From Erwinia endophytica (GTDB lineage: Bacteria > Pseudomonadota > Gammaproteobacteria > Enterobacterales > Enterobacteriaceae), in contig NZ_RQVV01000054.1 in assembly GCF_009295515.1 (NCBI RefSeq), positions 1 to 64,000 of the forward strand: a stretch of DNA of 64,000 nucleotides. Reading direction: 5' to 3'. Positions 45,563-56,873 of this stretch are shown piece after piece. The stretch's first letter is position 1. Every line of letters starts with the position of its first letter. A program made the translations under genes and the position numbers. Under the pieces are notes generated by a model. That model saw only the letters and a program-made list of their open reading frames with translations, had not been told where the DNA came from and ran no database searches.

Positions 45563-46447
45563 CTATTGCTGGTCAGATTCTGATAAATCGTCTTGTGCCT
45601 GGCCGAGTCGCGCCAGCTCCAACAATGCATATCGGTGCTCAACAAAGTTGTGTACATTGTTAGCAACCGTCAGCTTGAACAACGCTTCTGCGTTGCCCTT
45701 CTCCCCCAGACTTAGGTAATGCTTACCTAAATAGAAGTTGGTTTCACTGAGATGTTCAGCGAGCGAGGTATTATCCGTTGCGTCTGCCTTAAGACGGTCC
45801 ATCAGTGTGCTTTCGCTGATGTTGCCCAGGTAGAACTCGACAATATTCCATCCCCATTGGTCTCTGACCGCTTTGTTATAACGCTGTTGTAGCGCTACTT
45901 CAGCCTTATCGGCGTTCATCTCTCGTTCATCGAGATACAGCCACAAGCTACGGAAAGGATCGTTAGGATCGTCTTGATAAAACGCCAGCAGATCATCTTG
46001 CGCTAATTTAAACCTTCCGCCGTAATACAAAGCGATACCACGGTTTAAATGCGCATAATTGTAAGTTGGATCAAGCTCAAGTACAGAATCGAACGCTTCA
46101 TAGGCAGCATCAAAATTTCCTGCCTGCGTTAAATATATGCCTAAGTAATTGAATACTTCAGGCATATCCGGTCTGATAGACAGCGCTTGTGAAAAATCAT
46201 TCCGCGCCAGTGCTCTCAAACCTAAACTATCATACAACACTCCGCGCTCATATAACAGCTGAGCGCGTTCATCATCGGTCAGAGCCCGACTGGCAAGAAT
46301 TTGTTCCATACGCGCCAGGATGACTTCCTGTTGCAACGTCGGCTGTAGCGGAACAGCCAGAATCTCGTTCTTACGCCAATCAGAGTTGCTGCATCCTGCC
46401 AGCGATATAGCTGTCGCAACGAAACACCAGCGCAAAAAAGGCTTCAT
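45563..46447 (-). CDS. nlpI: Lipoprotein NlpI
   Basis: This 294-aa lipoprotein has a signal peptide ending in the lipobox LAGC (acylated Cys19) and five or so tetratricopeptide repeats (for example [23 protein letters not shown]). Length equals E. coli NlpI, an outer-membrane adaptor that delivers peptidoglycan hydrolases such as MepS to the protease Prc. It lies between pnp and deaD, the conserved order. Confidence 0.97.
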   Translation of the reverse strand: MKPFLRWCFVATAISLAGCSNSDWRKNEILAVPLQPTLQQEVILARMEQILASRALTDDERAQLLYERGVLYDSLGLRALARNDFSQALSIRPDMPEVFNYLGIYLTQAGNFDAAYEAFDSVLELDPTYNYAHLNRGIALYYGGRFKLAQDDLLAFYQDDPNDPFRSLWLYLDEREMNADKAEVALQQRYNKAVRDQWGWNIVEFYLGNISESTLMDRLKADATDNTSLAEHLSETNFYLGKHYLSLGEKGNAEALFKLTVANNVHNFVEHRYALLELARLGQAQDDLSESDQQ

Positions 46448-46577
46448 TTCCCACTCCCGAATACAAACAATAGGATGATAATCCGTTCATCCGCCTGCCG
46501 TGCACAAGGTGTCGTCCTGCCCTCGCGATGAAACAGCCCTCCATGCTTCTTGCTCATTGAGGGCTTAATGGCCTGAC

Positions 46578-48725
46578 TTATTCTGCTTCTGAATGAGGTG
46601 CAGGTGCAGAAGGTGCAGCTGCTACTTCAGGCTCTGCAGCCTGTTCGATCGCTTCTTTAATGCTCAGGCGCACACGGCCCTGACGATCAACTTCCAGCAC
46701 CTTGACCGGTACTTCCTGGTTCATTTGCAGATAATCGGTCACTTTCTCTACGCGCTTGTCAGCGATTTGAGAAATATGCACCAGACCTTCTTTACCACCA
46801 CCGATTGCCACGAAGGCACCAAAGTCAACGATGCGGGTCACTTTACCATTGTAGATACGGCCCACTTCGATTTCTGCGGTGATCTCTTCGATACGACGGA
46901 TAGCATATTTTGCCTTATCGCCATCAGTCGCCGCAATTTTCACCGTACCATCATCTTCGATTTCGATGGTAGTGCCGGTTTCTTCGGTTAGCGCACGAAT
47001 AACAGAACCACCTTTACCAATAACATCTTTGATTTTATCCGGACTGATCTTGATGGTGTGAATGCGCGGGGCGAATTCAGAGATATCACCACGCGGCGTA
47101 CTGATAGCCTGTTCCATCACGCCAAGAATGTGCAAACGCGCCCCTTTAGCTTGATTCAGCGCCACCTGCATGATTTCACGGGTGATACCTTCAATTTTAA
47201 TGTCCATCTGCAGCGCGGTGATACCTTCACGGCTGCCGGCTACTTTAAAGTCCATATCGCCCAGATGATCTTCGTCACCCAAAATGTCTGACAGCACCAC
47301 AAAGTTGTCACCCTCTTTCACCAGGCCCATCGCAATACCCGCGACAGCCGCTTTAATGGGTACACCCGCATCCATCAGCGCCAGAGACGCGCCGCAAACA
47401 GAAGCCATGGAAGAGGAACCATTAGATTCGGTGATTTCAGACACCACGCGCACGGTATAAGGGAAGACGTCTGCTTTCGGCATTACGGCCAGCACACCAC
47501 GCTTCGCCAAACGACCGTGGCCAATCTCACGACGCTTAGGCGAGCCCACCATACCAGTCTCACCAACTGAGTATGGAGGGAAGTTATAATGGAACAGGAA
47601 GCTATCAGTGCGTTCGCCCATCAGCTCGTCCAGACTCTGTGCATCACGAGCCGTACCCAACGTAGCGGTAACCAACGCCTGAGTTTCACCACGGGTAAAC
47701 AATGCGGAACCATGGGTACGAGGGAGAACGCCAGTACGCACGTCCAGGCCACGGATCATGTCTTTCTCACGACCATCGATACGCGGCTCGCCACGCAGAA
47801 TGCGGCTACGCACCACATTTTTTTCCAACGCGTGCAGGATATCGCTGATTTCACCTTCATCCAGACTTTCGTCTTCAGCCAACAATGCTGCTATCGTCTC
47901 AGACTTGATGACATCAACCTGAGCATAACGCTCTTGCTTCTCGGTGATGCGATAAGCATCGCTCAGGCGGGATTCAGCCAGCGCGGAAATACGCGAGTGT
48001 AATGCTTCGTTGACAGCTTCTGGCTGCCAGTCCCAGCGCGGTTTACCCGCTTCGGCCACCAACGCATTGATATTGTCGATAACGATCTGCTGCTGCTCGT
48101 GACCGAAGACCACTGCGCCCAGCATCTGATCTTCGCTCAGCAACTCAGCTTCTGATTCCACCATCAGCACCGCGCCCTGAGTCCCCGCAACAACCAGATC
48201 CAGCTTACTCTCTTTCAGTTCATCGGCCGTTGGGTTCAGGACGTATTGATCGTTGATGTACCCTACACGAGCAGCGCCAATAGGACCATTGAACGGCAAC
48301 CCCGACAGGCTCAGAGCCGCGGAGGCACCGATCATTGCCACAATATCAGGATTGACTTGCGGGTTAACAGAAACCACGGTAGCGATAATCTGGACTTCGT
48401 TAACAAAACCTTCCGGGAACAATGGACGAATTGGACGGTCAATCAGCCGCGAAATGAGCGTTTCGCCCTCGCTTGGGCGCCCTTCGCGACGGAAAAAACT
48501 CCCCGGAATACGACCAGCAGCATAGGTACGCTCCTGATAGTTAACTGTCAGCGGAAAAAAGTCCTGACCTGATTTGGATTTTTTCTGACCAACAACGGTA
48601 ACAAACACGGCTGTGTCGTCCATGCTAACCATTACGGCTGCCGTTGCCTGGCGAGCCATCATACCGGTCTCAAAGGTAACGGTATGCTGACCATATTGGA
48701 ATTTTCTTACGATCGGGTTCAGCAA
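46578..48725 (-). CDS. pnp: Polyribonucleotide nucleotidyltransferase (PNPase)
   Basis: This 715-aa 3'-5' phosphorolytic exoribonuclease is part of the degradosome. It has two RNase PH domains, a KH domain ([14 protein letters not shown]) and an S1 domain ([15 protein letters not shown]). I use the TTG start ([15 protein letters not shown]), as in E. coli, with AAGGA seven bases upstream; a longer ATG frame runs through the leader. E. coli pnp is autoregulated through its leader after RNase III cutting. The Ala/Glu-rich end is a few residues longer than in E. coli. Confidence 0.97.
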   Translation of the reverse strand: MLNPIVRKFQYGQHTVTFETGMMARQATAAVMVSMDDTAVFVTVVGQKKSKSGQDFFPLTVNYQERTYAAGRIPGSFFRREGRPSEGETLISRLIDRPIRPLFPEGFVNEVQIIATVVSVNPQVNPDIVAMIGASAALSLSGLPFNGPIGAARVGYINDQYVLNPTADELKESKLDLVVAGTQGAVLMVESEAELLSEDQMLGAVVFGHEQQQIVIDNINALVAEAGKPRWDWQPEAVNEALHSRISALAESRLSDAYRITEKQERYAQVDVIKSETIAALLAEDESLDEGEISDILHALEKNVVRSRILRGEPRIDGREKDMIRGLDVRTGVLPRTHGSALFTRGETQALVTATLGTARDAQSLDELMGERTDSFLFHYNFPPYSVGETGMVGSPKRREIGHGRLAKRGVLAVMPKADVFPYTVRVVSEITESNGSSSMASVCGASLALMDAGVPIKAAVAGIAMGLVKEGDNFVVLSDILGDEDHLGDMDFKVAGSREGITALQMDIKIEGITREIMQVALNQAKGARLHILGVMEQAISTPRGDISEFAPRIHTIKISPDKIKDVIGKGGSVIRALTEETGTTIEIEDDGTVKIAATDGDKAKYAIRRIEEITAEIEVGRIYNGKVTRIVDFGAFVAIGGGKEGLVHISQIADKRVEKVTDYLQMNQEVPVKVLEVDRQGRVRLSIKEAIEQAAEPEVAAAPSAPAPHSEAE

Positions 48726-48922
48726 AATTTTGTCCTTAACGTCATGGCAAGGCACTGACCCTGCCGTGGATTTTAAATCCTCATCTGCATCCTCGCGACT
48801 AATGACAACCCTTAATCCCCTCCCCGGGACAAAGCCTCTCATTAGCCGCGCGAATCTCTGCAAGTGAAGATCACACTCAGCAACAATACAATAATTTAAC
48901 CTGAATTGCTGCCGCCTGGCTG
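48726..48922 (-). promoter_or_regulatory. pnp leader region
   Basis: These roughly 200 bases between the rpsO terminator and pnp contain several inverted repeats, for example GGATTTAAAATCC and GGCAGGGTCAGTGCCTTGCC. This fits the structured leader that RNase III cuts in E. coli. I cannot define the promoter by eye. Confidence 0.45.
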
Positions 48923-48952
48923 AAAAAAGGGGCCGTAAAGGCCCCTTTTTAA
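48923..48952 (-). terminator. Terminator of rpsO
   Basis: GGGGCC and GGCCCC enclose a short loop (TTTA), followed by TTTTTT on the minus strand, 79 bases after rpsO. In E. coli this terminator is leaky, so pnp is also read from the rpsO promoter. Confidence 0.9.
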
Positions 48953-49030
48953 CGAAACTCGCACGAATCTACGCATATTCTCCGCTTTTCATCTCAAAAT
49001 ACACGGAAAAGACGGACAGATTCTGAAGAC

Positions 49031-49300
49031 TTAGCGACGCAGACCTAAACGTTCGATCAGGCTGGTGTAACGTGCAACGTCTTTACGTTTCAGGTAATCC
49101 AGCAGCTTACGACGCTGGGAAACCATACGCAGCAGACCGCGACGGCTGTGGTGGTCTTTTTTATGCTCAGAGAAGTGCCCCTGCAGATGGTTAATCTGAG
49201 CGGTCAACAGAGCAACCTGAACTTCGGTAGAACCACTGTCGTTCGCGTCACGACCGTAATCAGCAACGATCTGCGCTTTAGTTTCAACACTTAGAGACAT
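49031..49300 (-). CDS. rpsO: 30S ribosomal protein S15
   Basis: This 89-aa protein has the family length. It begins [18 protein letters not shown], carries [11 protein letters not shown] and the 16S-binding [19 protein letters not shown]. It binds the central domain of 16S rRNA early in 30S assembly. It lies between truB and pnp, as in E. coli, where S15 represses its own translation by trapping the ribosome. Confidence 0.99.
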   Translation of the reverse strand: MSLSVETKAQIVADYGRDANDSGSTEVQVALLTAQINHLQGHFSEHKKDHHSRRGLLRMVSQRRKLLDYLKRKDVARYTSLIERLGLRR

Positions 49301-49389
49301 GATACAACTCCAAATTTTAAGATAATAAATAGACAGGGTGCCGATCTCTAATTCAGCGACCCAACAGGTAAAGCCGCGCCATTCTACCC

Positions 49390-50358
49390 TTAGCCGGGGG
49401 CTTTCGCAAATGGCCCGGCGGAATATTCTACAACCAGACGGCGAGGGGCAACCCGGCCATCCTCAGCAATCTCAGCCATACCGATAAACTTGCGATCAGG
49501 GCCTTCGGTGACCCGTACCAGACCCTCAGCAGGCACGCAACTGGCCTGCACTGGCTGGCCTTGCTTGAAGTAAACTGCAACCGCGTTTGACAGATTCACT
49601 TCTGGCCAGGCCGCCGCCGGGCTGTCTATAGGCATCAATAACGGGTCGAGTAAATCCGCCGGTGAGCGATTACTGCTCAGCGCTTGTTCATTTAGTGCGA
49701 CAAGTTGCTCAAGAGTGACCATGCTGGCGACAGGATAGGTGGCAACCTGCAAACGACGCAGATAAATCACGTGGGCGCCACAACCAAGCCGCTCCCCCAG
49801 ATCATCCGTGATAGTACGAATGTAGGTACCTTTTGAACAGTGGATTTCCAGCTCAAGTTCGTTACCTTCCCAACGAATAAACTTCAGCTCATAAACCACG
49901 ATACTGCGCGCTTCTCGCGGCACCTCGATCCCTTCTCGAGCATATTCATACAGCTTACGTCCCTGGTACTTGAGCGCCGAATACATCGACGGCACCTGTT
50001 GGATCTCTCCACGAAAGCTATCGAGGGCGAGGTCAAGCTGCTCCTGAGTGAAGTTAATCGGACGCTCGCTAATGATCTGACCATCGGCATCAGAAGTATC
50101 AGTCCGTTGCCCAAGGCGGGCAATCACACGATAACGCTTATCGGAGTCCAGCAGATACTGGGAAAACTTGGTGGCTTCCCCGAGACAAATCGGCAGCATA
50201 CCGGTCGCCAGAGGATCGAGCGCGCCAGTGTGGCCTGCGCGATTCGCAGTGAACAACCGTTTTACCTTCTGCAATGCATCGTTAGAAGACAACCCTTGTG
50301 GTTTATCCAGCAGCAGCACACCATGGACATCGCGTCCGCGACGGCGAGGACGGCTCAT
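49390..50358 (-). CDS. truB: tRNA pseudouridine-55 synthase TruB
   Basis: This 322-aa enzyme converts U55 in the T loop of tRNAs. The catalytic Asp48 lies in [27 protein letters not shown] and the C-terminal PUA-like part follow. It is slightly longer than the E. coli protein (314). Its start overlaps the rbfA stop by one base, indicating coupling in the rimP-nusA-infB-rbfA-truB-rpsO-pnp operon. Confidence 0.97.
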   Translation of the reverse strand: MSRPRRRGRDVHGVLLLDKPQGLSSNDALQKVKRLFTANRAGHTGALDPLATGMLPICLGEATKFSQYLLDSDKRYRVIARLGQRTDTSDADGQIISERPINFTQEQLDLALDSFRGEIQQVPSMYSALKYQGRKLYEYAREGIEVPREARSIVVYELKFIRWEGNELELEIHCSKGTYIRTITDDLGERLGCGAHVIYLRRLQVATYPVASMVTLEQLVALNEQALSSNRSPADLLDPLLMPIDSPAAAWPEVNLSNAVAVYFKQGQPVQASCVPAEGLVRVTEGPDRKFIGMAEIAEDGRVAPRRLVVEYSAGPFAKAPG

Positions 50359-50759
50359 CAGTCTTCCTTATCATCTTCCACTGGACCACGACGCGCAGCG
50401 TCATTTCTGACCACGTTAGTGACAAGGTTAGACATGCGCATCCCTTCCACCAACGAGTTATCGTAGAAGAACGTCAGCTCAGGCACGATACGCAGGCGCA
50501 TTGCTTTGCCCAGCAACGTACGGATATAGCCAGAGGCGTCCCCCAACGCACGCAGACCCGCTTTAATCGCGTCTTCGTCTTTATCGTTAAGAAAGGTGAC
50601 AAATACTTTGGCATAGGCCAGATCGCGTGAGACCTCAACGCCGGACACGGTAACCATCATGCCCAAACGGGGATCTTTTATCTCACGCTGTAAAATAATC
50701 GCGATCTCTTTCTGCAATTCCTGGGAGACGCGCTGCGGGCGACCAAATTCTTTCGCCAT
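50358..50759 (-). CDS. rbfA: 30S ribosome-binding factor RbfA
   Basis: This 133-aa KH-fold protein ([56 protein letters not shown]) matures the 5' end of 16S rRNA and is needed in the cold. It ends in an acidic tail (EDDKED). It is separated from infB by an unusually long structured spacer. Confidence 0.97.
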   Translation of the reverse strand: MAKEFGRPQRVSQELQKEIAIILQREIKDPRLGMMVTVSGVEVSRDLAYAKVFVTFLNDKDEDAIKAGLRALGDASGYIRTLLGKAMRLRIVPELTFFYDNSLVEGMRMSNLVTNVVRNDAARRGPVEDDKED

Positions 50760-51082
50760 AATAATTCTCCAAATAAAGGCGGTCTCCCACCATTAATGGT
50801 GAGACCGTCATAGTATCAATAGTTAGTAAGACAGAAGGTGCAGTGCATCGCTATGGATGAGCAAGCCTGACAACACAGAGAGCGGACTATTGATGCGCGA
50901 CCCGAAGGGCTGGGGCCTAATTATGTTGCAACTGCGTTACTCTCCATTCGTTTGGATAACCAAACTTCATGGCTCGCGCCTTGCCATAATTCGACCTCCA
51001 TCGGTCTTTGTGCACAATGGCAGGATACAGCCGATGGGAGGCACTACGGCCTCCCATAACAGGTCACTTTCTCAGACGGCTA
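50760..51082. other. Long structured spacer between infB and rbfA
   Basis: This 323-base gap lies inside an operon, about twice the E. coli gap as I remember it. It contains CGGTCT ... AGACCG around the palindrome CACCATTAATGGTG (50780-50807), a GTTTGG-ATAA-CCAAAC hairpin (50949-50964) and a GGGAGGC / GCCTCCC hairpin near 51036-51055. I recognise no gene. One plus-strand frame (50857-51093) lacks a ribosome site and runs over the infB end. It may be an inserted repeat element. Confidence 0.5.
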
Positions 51083-53773
51083 TTAAGCGATAGTACGTTG
51101 GATTTCAATAATCTCGAACACTTCGATCATATCGCCAACACGCACATCGTTGTAGTTCTTCACGCCAATACCACATTCCATACCGTTACGAACTTCGTTG
51201 ACGTCATCCTTGAAGCGACGCAGAGATTCCAGCTCGCCTTCATAGATAACCACATTGTCACGCAGTACGCGGATCGGGTTGTGACGTTTTATGTTACCTT
51301 CCGTCACCATACAGCCTGCAATAGCACCAAATTTCGGTGATTTGAATACATCACGAACTTCAGCCAGGCCAGTGATCTGATGCTTATACTCAGGCGCCAG
51401 CATGCCGCTCATGGCCTGCTTAACTTCATCAATCAGATTATAGATGACCGAGTAATAACGCAGATCCAGGTTTTCGGAATCAATCACTCGACGGGCAGAA
51501 GCATCGGCACGCACATTGAAACCAACCAAAATGGCGTTAGAGGCCGCAGCCAGCGTTGCGTCGGTTTCTGTGATCCCCCCCACGCCGGAACCGACAATTT
51601 TGACTTTCACTTCATCGGTGGACAACTTCATCAGAGAGTCAGAAATCGCTTCGGCTGAACCCTGCACGTCAGCTTTCAGCACGATGTTCAATTCGGAAAC
51701 TTCGCCTTCGGTCATGTTCGCGAACATGTTTTCCAGCTTAGATTTCTGCTGACGAGCCAGCTTAACTTCACGGAATTTACCCTGACGATACAGTGCAACT
51801 TCACGCGCTTTCTTCTCGTCACGAACAACCGTCGCTTCATCACCCGCCGCTGGCACACCTGACAGACCGAGGATTTCCACCGGAATTGAAGGGCCGGCTT
51901 GCAGCACTTCATGTCCCAGTTCATCACGCATCGCTCGGACTCGTCCGTACTCGAAGCCACACAGCACGATGTCGCCTTTATTCAGGGTACCTTCGCGCAC
52001 CAGTACCGTCGCAACCGGACCACGACCTTTATCCAGGAATGATTCGATGACCACGCCGCTAGCCATCCCTTGACGAACAGCCGTCAACTCCAAAACTTCA
52101 GCTTGCAGCAAAATGGCGTTCAACAGATCATCAATCCCGGTGCCCGCTTTAGCCGAGACATTAACAAACATGTTCTCGCCACCCCACTCTTCCGGAACGA
52201 TTCCGTACTGAGTGAGTTCATTTTTAACGCGTTCCGGATCCGCTTCCGGCTTATCGATCTTGTTCACAGCAACCACAACCGGCACTTTCGCCGCTTTAGC
52301 ATGCTGGATAGCCTCGATAGTCTGCGGCATTACGCCGTCATCTGCGGCCACAACCAGAATAACAATGTCCGTTGCCTGAGCACCACGAGCACGCATCGCG
52401 GTAAACGCGGCGTGTCCCGGGGTATCAAGGAACGTCACCATACCGTTATCGGTTTCAACGTGGTATGCGCCAATGTGCTGAGTAATACCGCCCGCCTCGC
52501 CAGAAGCGACTTTGGTGGAACGAATGTAATCCAGCAAGGACGTTTTACCATGGTCAACGTGCCCCATGATGGTCACAACCGGCGCACGAGATTCCATTGC
52601 CGCATCGGTATCACGATCACTCATTACCGCTTCTTCCAGCTCGTTCTCGCGGCGCAGAATGACTTTGTGCCCCATTTCTTCCGCAACCAGTTGGGCCGTT
52701 TCCTGATCGATTACCTGATTGATGGTCGCCATAGCGCCCATTTTCATCATGACTTTGATGACCTGGGAACCTTTAACCGCCATTTTGTTAGCGAGTTCCG
52801 CGACAGTGATAGTTTCACCGATGATCACGTCACGGTTAACAACCTGTGCCGGCTTGTTGAAGCCCTGCTGTAGGGTACTTGGTTTACGCTTGCCGCCTTT
52901 TCCGCCACGGAATTGCGCACGCGCTTCTTCGCGATCGGTTTTCGCCTCAGAATGCTTGTTGCCTTTCTTACGCTGCGCAGCTTTAGCCGGACGAGCGGCA
53001 CGGTTACGACGATCGCCTTCAACCTGCGCGTCGTTTTCGTCTTCAGCCGCACGGGCATGAGTAGAGGTGGTGACATGGTAGTCGGAAGCGTCATCCACTT
53101 CCTTCTCCGCTTCAGCCCACTCTGAACCTTTCTCTTCCGCCATCTTACGTGCTTCTTCCGCTACACGCTTCGCTTCTTCTTCGATCTTGCGACGCGCTTC
53201 TTCTTCAGCTTTACGCTTCAGCTCTGCGGCTTCGGCTTCACGGCGGGCTTTATCGGATTGAGTTGCCCGGGTCATTTCGTCGGTATGTTGATTGCTCACT
53301 TTGTCTTTTTCCGCTGCTTCACGTTTGGCTTTATCAGCTGCCTCACGTTTAGCCAGCTCTCCGGCTTCACGCTTCGCTTTCTCTTGAGCTTCGCGCTGGG
53401 CTTTTTCTTCAGCCTCGCGACGAGCCAGTTCTTCCGCTTCACGCTGTGCCTGCTCTTCTGCTTCGGCCTGTTCAGCCTCTGCAGGATCGCCTTTTACATA
53501 GGTGCGTTTTTTGCGGACTTCAATTTGCACCGATTTACTTTTACCCCCGGTGCCAGGAATATTCAAGGTACTGCGCGTTTTACGCTGCAGAGTCAGTTTA
53601 CCAGAACCGCCGTTTTGATCACGGTTCAAATGGGTAAGGAGCGTTTCTTTTTCCTGCTGGGTCACAGAGTCAGTCGCAGACTTGCGGATCCCTGCATCAG
53701 CAAATTGCTGTACCAGGCGTTCTACCGGGGTCTGAATCTCTGCGGCCAGCGATTTTATGGTTACATCTGTCAT
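51083..53773 (-). CDS. infB: Translation initiation factor IF-2
   Basis: This 896-aa GTPase brings fMet-tRNA to the 30S subunit. An N-terminal IF2_N domain is followed by a long charged Lys/Glu/Arg/Ala region (about 95-300), the G domain ([23 protein letters not shown]) and the C-terminal fMet-tRNA-binding domains. E. coli IF-2 has 890 aa and alternative internal starts giving shorter forms; internal starts could exist here too. It lies 24 bases after nusA. Confidence 0.98.
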   Translation of the reverse strand: MTDVTIKSLAAEIQTPVERLVQQFADAGIRKSATDSVTQQEKETLLTHLNRDQNGGSGKLTLQRKTRSTLNIPGTGGKSKSVQIEVRKKRTYVKGDPAEAEQAEAEEQAQREAEELARREAEEKAQREAQEKAKREAGELAKREAADKAKREAAEKDKVSNQHTDEMTRATQSDKARREAEAAELKRKAEEEARRKIEEEAKRVAEEARKMAEEKGSEWAEAEKEVDDASDYHVTTSTHARAAEDENDAQVEGDRRNRAARPAKAAQRKKGNKHSEAKTDREEARAQFRGGKGGKRKPSTLQQGFNKPAQVVNRDVIIGETITVAELANKMAVKGSQVIKVMMKMGAMATINQVIDQETAQLVAEEMGHKVILRRENELEEAVMSDRDTDAAMESRAPVVTIMGHVDHGKTSLLDYIRSTKVASGEAGGITQHIGAYHVETDNGMVTFLDTPGHAAFTAMRARGAQATDIVILVVAADDGVMPQTIEAIQHAKAAKVPVVVAVNKIDKPEADPERVKNELTQYGIVPEEWGGENMFVNVSAKAGTGIDDLLNAILLQAEVLELTAVRQGMASGVVIESFLDKGRGPVATVLVREGTLNKGDIVLCGFEYGRVRAMRDELGHEVLQAGPSIPVEILGLSGVPAAGDEATVVRDEKKAREVALYRQGKFREVKLARQQKSKLENMFANMTEGEVSELNIVLKADVQGSAEAISDSLMKLSTDEVKVKIVGSGVGGITETDATLAAASNAILVGFNVRADASARRVIDSENLDLRYYSVIYNLIDEVKQAMSGMLAPEYKHQITGLAEVRDVFKSPKFGAIAGCMVTEGNIKRHNPIRVLRDNVVIYEGELESLRRFKDDVNEVRNGMECGIGVKNYNDVRVGDMIEVFEIIEIQRTIA

Positions 53774-53797
53774 GCTGTTCCTTCCTGCTACAGTTTA

Positions 53798-55285
53798 TTA
53801 CGCGTCATCGCCGAACCAACAGATATTTCGAGCGGCCATAATCAGCTCACCAGCCTGTTCATCGTTCAGGCCCTCAATATCTGACAGATCGTCAACACCC
53901 TGCTCGGCAAGATCTTCCAGCGTACACACGCCAATCGCAGCCAGCTTAAATGCCAGTTCACGATCCAGACCTTCCAGATTCAGCAAATCTTCCGCCGGCT
54001 GGTTATCGCCTTGATTCTCTGCTTTTTCCAGAGCAAGGGTGGTTAACGCATTTTTCGCACGATTGCGCAGCGCTTCTACTGTCTCTTCATCAAGACCGTC
54101 AATTTCCAGTAACTCATTGATAGGAACATAAGCCAGTTCTTCCAGTGAAGAGAAACCCTCTTCGACCAGTACGGTGGCAAAGTCTTCATCAATATCGAGA
54201 TGTCGGGTAAAGACGTCGATGGCAGCATGGGCTTCAGCCTGGTGTTTAGCCTGCAGATCGTCGACCGTCATGACGTTCAATTCCCAGCCGCTCAGTTGCG
54301 AAGCCAGACGCACGTTTTGACCATTACGACCAATAGCCTGGGCCAGATTCCCAGCTTCAACAGCGATATCCATGGTGTGATTATCTTCATCCACCACAAT
54401 AGAAGCGACATCCGCCGGTGCCATTGCATTGATCACGAACTGCGCTGGATTATCATCCCACAATACGATATCAATACGTTCGCCACCCAGCTCACTGGAT
54501 ACCGCCTGAACACGCGCGCCACGCATACCTACACAAGCGCCGACCGGGTCGATACGTTTGTCGTTAGTCTTCACCGCGATCTTGGCCCGCGAGCCAGGGT
54601 CACGCGCGGCAGCTTTAATTTCAATCACTTCTTCGCCGATTTCCGGCACTTCAATGCGGAACAGTTCGATCAGCATTTCCGGTCGGGAACGGCTGACAAA
54701 CAATTGAGCACCGCGTGCTTCAGGACGAACGGCGTACAAAACACCACGGATACGGTCACCCGGGCGGAAGTTTTCGCGCGGCAACATGTCTTCACGAATG
54801 ATGACAGCTTCAGCGTTGTTACCTAAATCCAGAGAAATGTTATCGCGGTTCACTTTCTTAACCACGCCAGTGATTATCTCACCTTCCTGCTCACGGAACT
54901 GATCAACCACCATCGCACGTTCAGCTTCGCGCACTTTCTGCACGATAACCTGCTTGGCCGTCTGCGTGGTAATACGGTCAAAAGTCACCGACTCAATCTG
55001 GTCTTCAACATAGTCACCCAGATTCAGCGATTCATCCTCAAAACGTGCGGCATCCAGCGTAATTTCACGCGTTGGCATTGTCACTTCATCAACGATGAGC
55101 CAACGGCGGAATGTATCAAAATCACCGCTCTTACGGTCAATGCTGACTCGTACGTCGATTTCCTGCTCATACTTTTTCTTGGTAGCCGTTGCCAGCGCAC
55201 TCTCCAGCGCCTCAAAAATCTTCTCGCGTGGGAGGGATTTCTCGTTAGATACGGCCTCGACTACAGCTAAGATTTCTTTGTTCAT
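53798..55285 (-). CDS. nusA: Transcription termination/antitermination protein NusA
   Basis: This 495-aa protein has the E. coli length. Domains in order are the N-terminal RNA-polymerase-binding domain, S1 (about 135-200), two KH domains ([14 protein letters not shown] and [15 protein letters not shown]) and two acidic repeats at the C-terminus. It modulates pausing, intrinsic termination and antitermination. The start [12 protein letters not shown] is chosen over five extra codons upstream. Confidence 0.98.
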   Translation of the reverse strand: MNKEILAVVEAVSNEKSLPREKIFEALESALATATKKKYEQEIDVRVSIDRKSGDFDTFRRWLIVDEVTMPTREITLDAARFEDESLNLGDYVEDQIESVTFDRITTQTAKQVIVQKVREAERAMVVDQFREQEGEIITGVVKKVNRDNISLDLGNNAEAVIIREDMLPRENFRPGDRIRGVLYAVRPEARGAQLFVSRSRPEMLIELFRIEVPEIGEEVIEIKAAARDPGSRAKIAVKTNDKRIDPVGACVGMRGARVQAVSSELGGERIDIVLWDDNPAQFVINAMAPADVASIVVDEDNHTMDIAVEAGNLAQAIGRNGQNVRLASQLSGWELNVMTVDDLQAKHQAEAHAAIDVFTRHLDIDEDFATVLVEEGFSSLEELAYVPINELLEIDGLDEETVEALRNRAKNALTTLALEKAENQGDNQPAEDLLNLEGLDRELAFKLAAIGVCTLEDLAEQGVDDLSDIEGLNDEQAGELIMAARNICWFGDDA

Positions 55286-55309
55286 CCTGGTATGCCTCAA
55301 TCCGGACTT

Positions 55310-55762
55310 TTAAAAGTGGGGAACCAGGTTCGCCTTCTGGATGTTGCTCAGCGCGAACACTTCGTCGTTACCCTCAACGGCAACGGTGATCATCTCACCA
55401 TCTAAAGACTTAATGATTCCCTGCCATTTACGGCGGTTCTGTACGGCCATACGCAGCACCAGACTCACTTCTTCACCGACAAATCGCGCGTAATGCGCCG
55501 CGGTAAAGAGCGGGCGCTCAAGGCCTGGTGAGGAAACTTCAAGGTTATAAGCAACGGCGATGGGATCTTCAACATCCAACACCGCACTTACCTGGTGGCT
55601 GACATCAGCGCAATCGTCAACAGTGATGCCATTTTCACTATCAATATAGATGCGCAACGTAGATGTGCGACTGCGTACAAACTCGATACCAACCAGTTCG
55701 TAGCCTAGCGCTTCTACCGGTGCTGAAATCAGCTCTGTTAATTTTTGCTCTAATGTGGACAA
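55310..55762 (-). CDS. rimP: Ribosome maturation factor RimP
   Basis: This 150-aa protein has the E. coli length if the TTG at 55762 is used ([20 protein letters not shown]), with a G-rich GGGGGTG upstream. It supports 30S maturation, around S12/S19 assembly. Blocks [19 protein letters not shown] and [10 protein letters not shown] are typical. A GTG two codons upstream is an alternative start. It is the first protein gene of the metY-rimP-nusA-infB operon. Confidence 0.96.
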   Translation of the reverse strand: MSTLEQKLTELISAPVEALGYELVGIEFVRSRTSTLRIYIDSENGITVDDCADVSHQVSAVLDVEDPIAVAYNLEVSSPGLERPLFTAAHYARFVGEEVSLVLRMAVQNRRKWQGIIKSLDGEMITVAVEGNDEVFALSNIQKANLVPHF

Positions 55763-55821
55763 GCCCACCCCCAAGACATAAAAAAAGGGCTTAATCGCCC
55801 AGTATGCTGTTTCCTGATAAC

Positions 55822-55845
55822 AAAAAACCCCGAAAATTCGGGGCT
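55822..55845 (-). terminator. Terminator/attenuator between metY and rimP
   Basis: CCCCGA and TCGGGG flank ATTT, followed by TTTTTTG on the minus strand, 127 bases after metY and 60 before rimP. Partial termination here would uncouple tRNA and protein-gene levels. Confidence 0.8.
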
Positions 55846-55972
55846 TTATGCGACTGGACCCTGTACGCCATAAATGGCGGTTCGGCACAATCCAAAAGAA
55901 TTCTTTTCAAAATCTGCTGAGAATGCGCCATTAACGCCTACAGTATATTTGAAAAATAACTCTAAGGGAAAG

Positions 55973-56049
<77 letters not shown>

Positions 56050-56108
56050 TCCGAAAACGTGGCAAACACTACGCCTATCTTGCAGAAAATGCAAGCAAAA
56101 CTAAGATT

Positions 56109-56195
56109 TGGTACCGAGGACGGGACTTGAACCCGTAAGCCCATGCGGGCACTACCACCTCAAGGTAGCGTGTCTACCAATTCCACCACCACGGC
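56109..56195 (-). tRNA. leuU: tRNA-Leu (anticodon GAG)
   Basis: This 87-nt class II tRNA has the anticodon arm CTACC-TTGAG-GTGGTAG with anticodon GAG, a long variable arm (TGCCCGCATGGGCT) and encoded CCA. It lies between secG and metY as in E. coli. The acceptor stem GCCGTGG faces CCTCGGT, leaving a T-T mismatch at the fifth pair where E. coli has A-T. Confidence 0.95.
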
Positions 56196-56220
56196 ACTAA
56201 AGATTGCGACTTTTTACAAC

Positions 56221-56556
56221 TTACTGCGGGATATCATTGCCCGGCGCAGCGGGTTTAGCTGGCTGGCTCTGCTGTTGCGTTTGCGCAGGCTGAGTCAGAT
56301 TTTCCCACTTGCTTCCTTTCTGGGTCTTGTTGCTGTTAAAGTTGCCGAGGATCAGACTGATGATGAAGAACAATGTCGCCAACACTGCAGTCATACGGGT
56401 CATAAAGTTACCTGAACCGTTAGAACCAAACAATGTGGCTGAAGAGCCAGCACCAAATGACGCGCCCATATCAGCGCCTTTACCTTGCTGCAGCATGATC
56501 AGGCCGACAAGGCCAACCGCCACAATAAGGAAAACAACTAAAAGAGCTTCGTACAT
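56221..56556 (-). CDS. secG: Protein-export membrane protein SecG
   Basis: This 111-aa protein has two membrane spans (MYEALLVVFLIVAVGLVGLI and MTAVLATLFFIISLILG) around a Gly/Ser-rich cytoplasmic loop (GSSATLFGSNGSGNF). The C-terminus is rich in Gln, Pro and Ala. It is part of the SecYEG translocon. The start MYEALL matches the family; upstream in-frame codons are rejected. Length is near E. coli (110). Confidence 0.97.
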   Translation of the reverse strand: MYEALLVVFLIVAVGLVGLIMLQQGKGADMGASFGAGSSATLFGSNGSGNFMTRMTAVLATLFFIISLILGNFNSNKTQKGSKWENLTQPAQTQQQSQPAKPAAPGNDIPQ

Positions 56557-56873
56557 ATTCAACCTGTTCCTTGCGCGATAACCGCATATCAAAAACTTCG
56601 AACCCATCAGGATAGATAACGTCGCCACTACCCTACCCATCAGAAGCGGGTGTGAATACTAACCAAAGCAGCCTGTCCACGCAAGGGCAATTTTTCACCC
56701 CACCGCTGATTGCGGAAAAAAACGGCAAAAGCGACAATGCAGCAAGAAAAATAGCCGATAAAGCAAGCAGAACAACTTGTTACCGGCCTCCTTCTGTACA
56801 CACCCCACACACCACTGTCAGAGGCCCACGACAGGCAAAAGAAAATGCCCTTCAATTCCGCTACCCGTCATGC
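56557..56873. other. Intergenic region between secG and glmM
   Basis: These 317 bases should hold the secG promoter on the minus strand. I see no gene, tRNA, strong hairpin or repeat here. Confidence 0.5.

Noticed and set aside
50857-51093. 78-codon plus-strand frame between rbfA and infB
   Set aside because: No ribosome site, runs into the 3' end of infB on the other strand, and overlaps hairpins. Treated as spacer.
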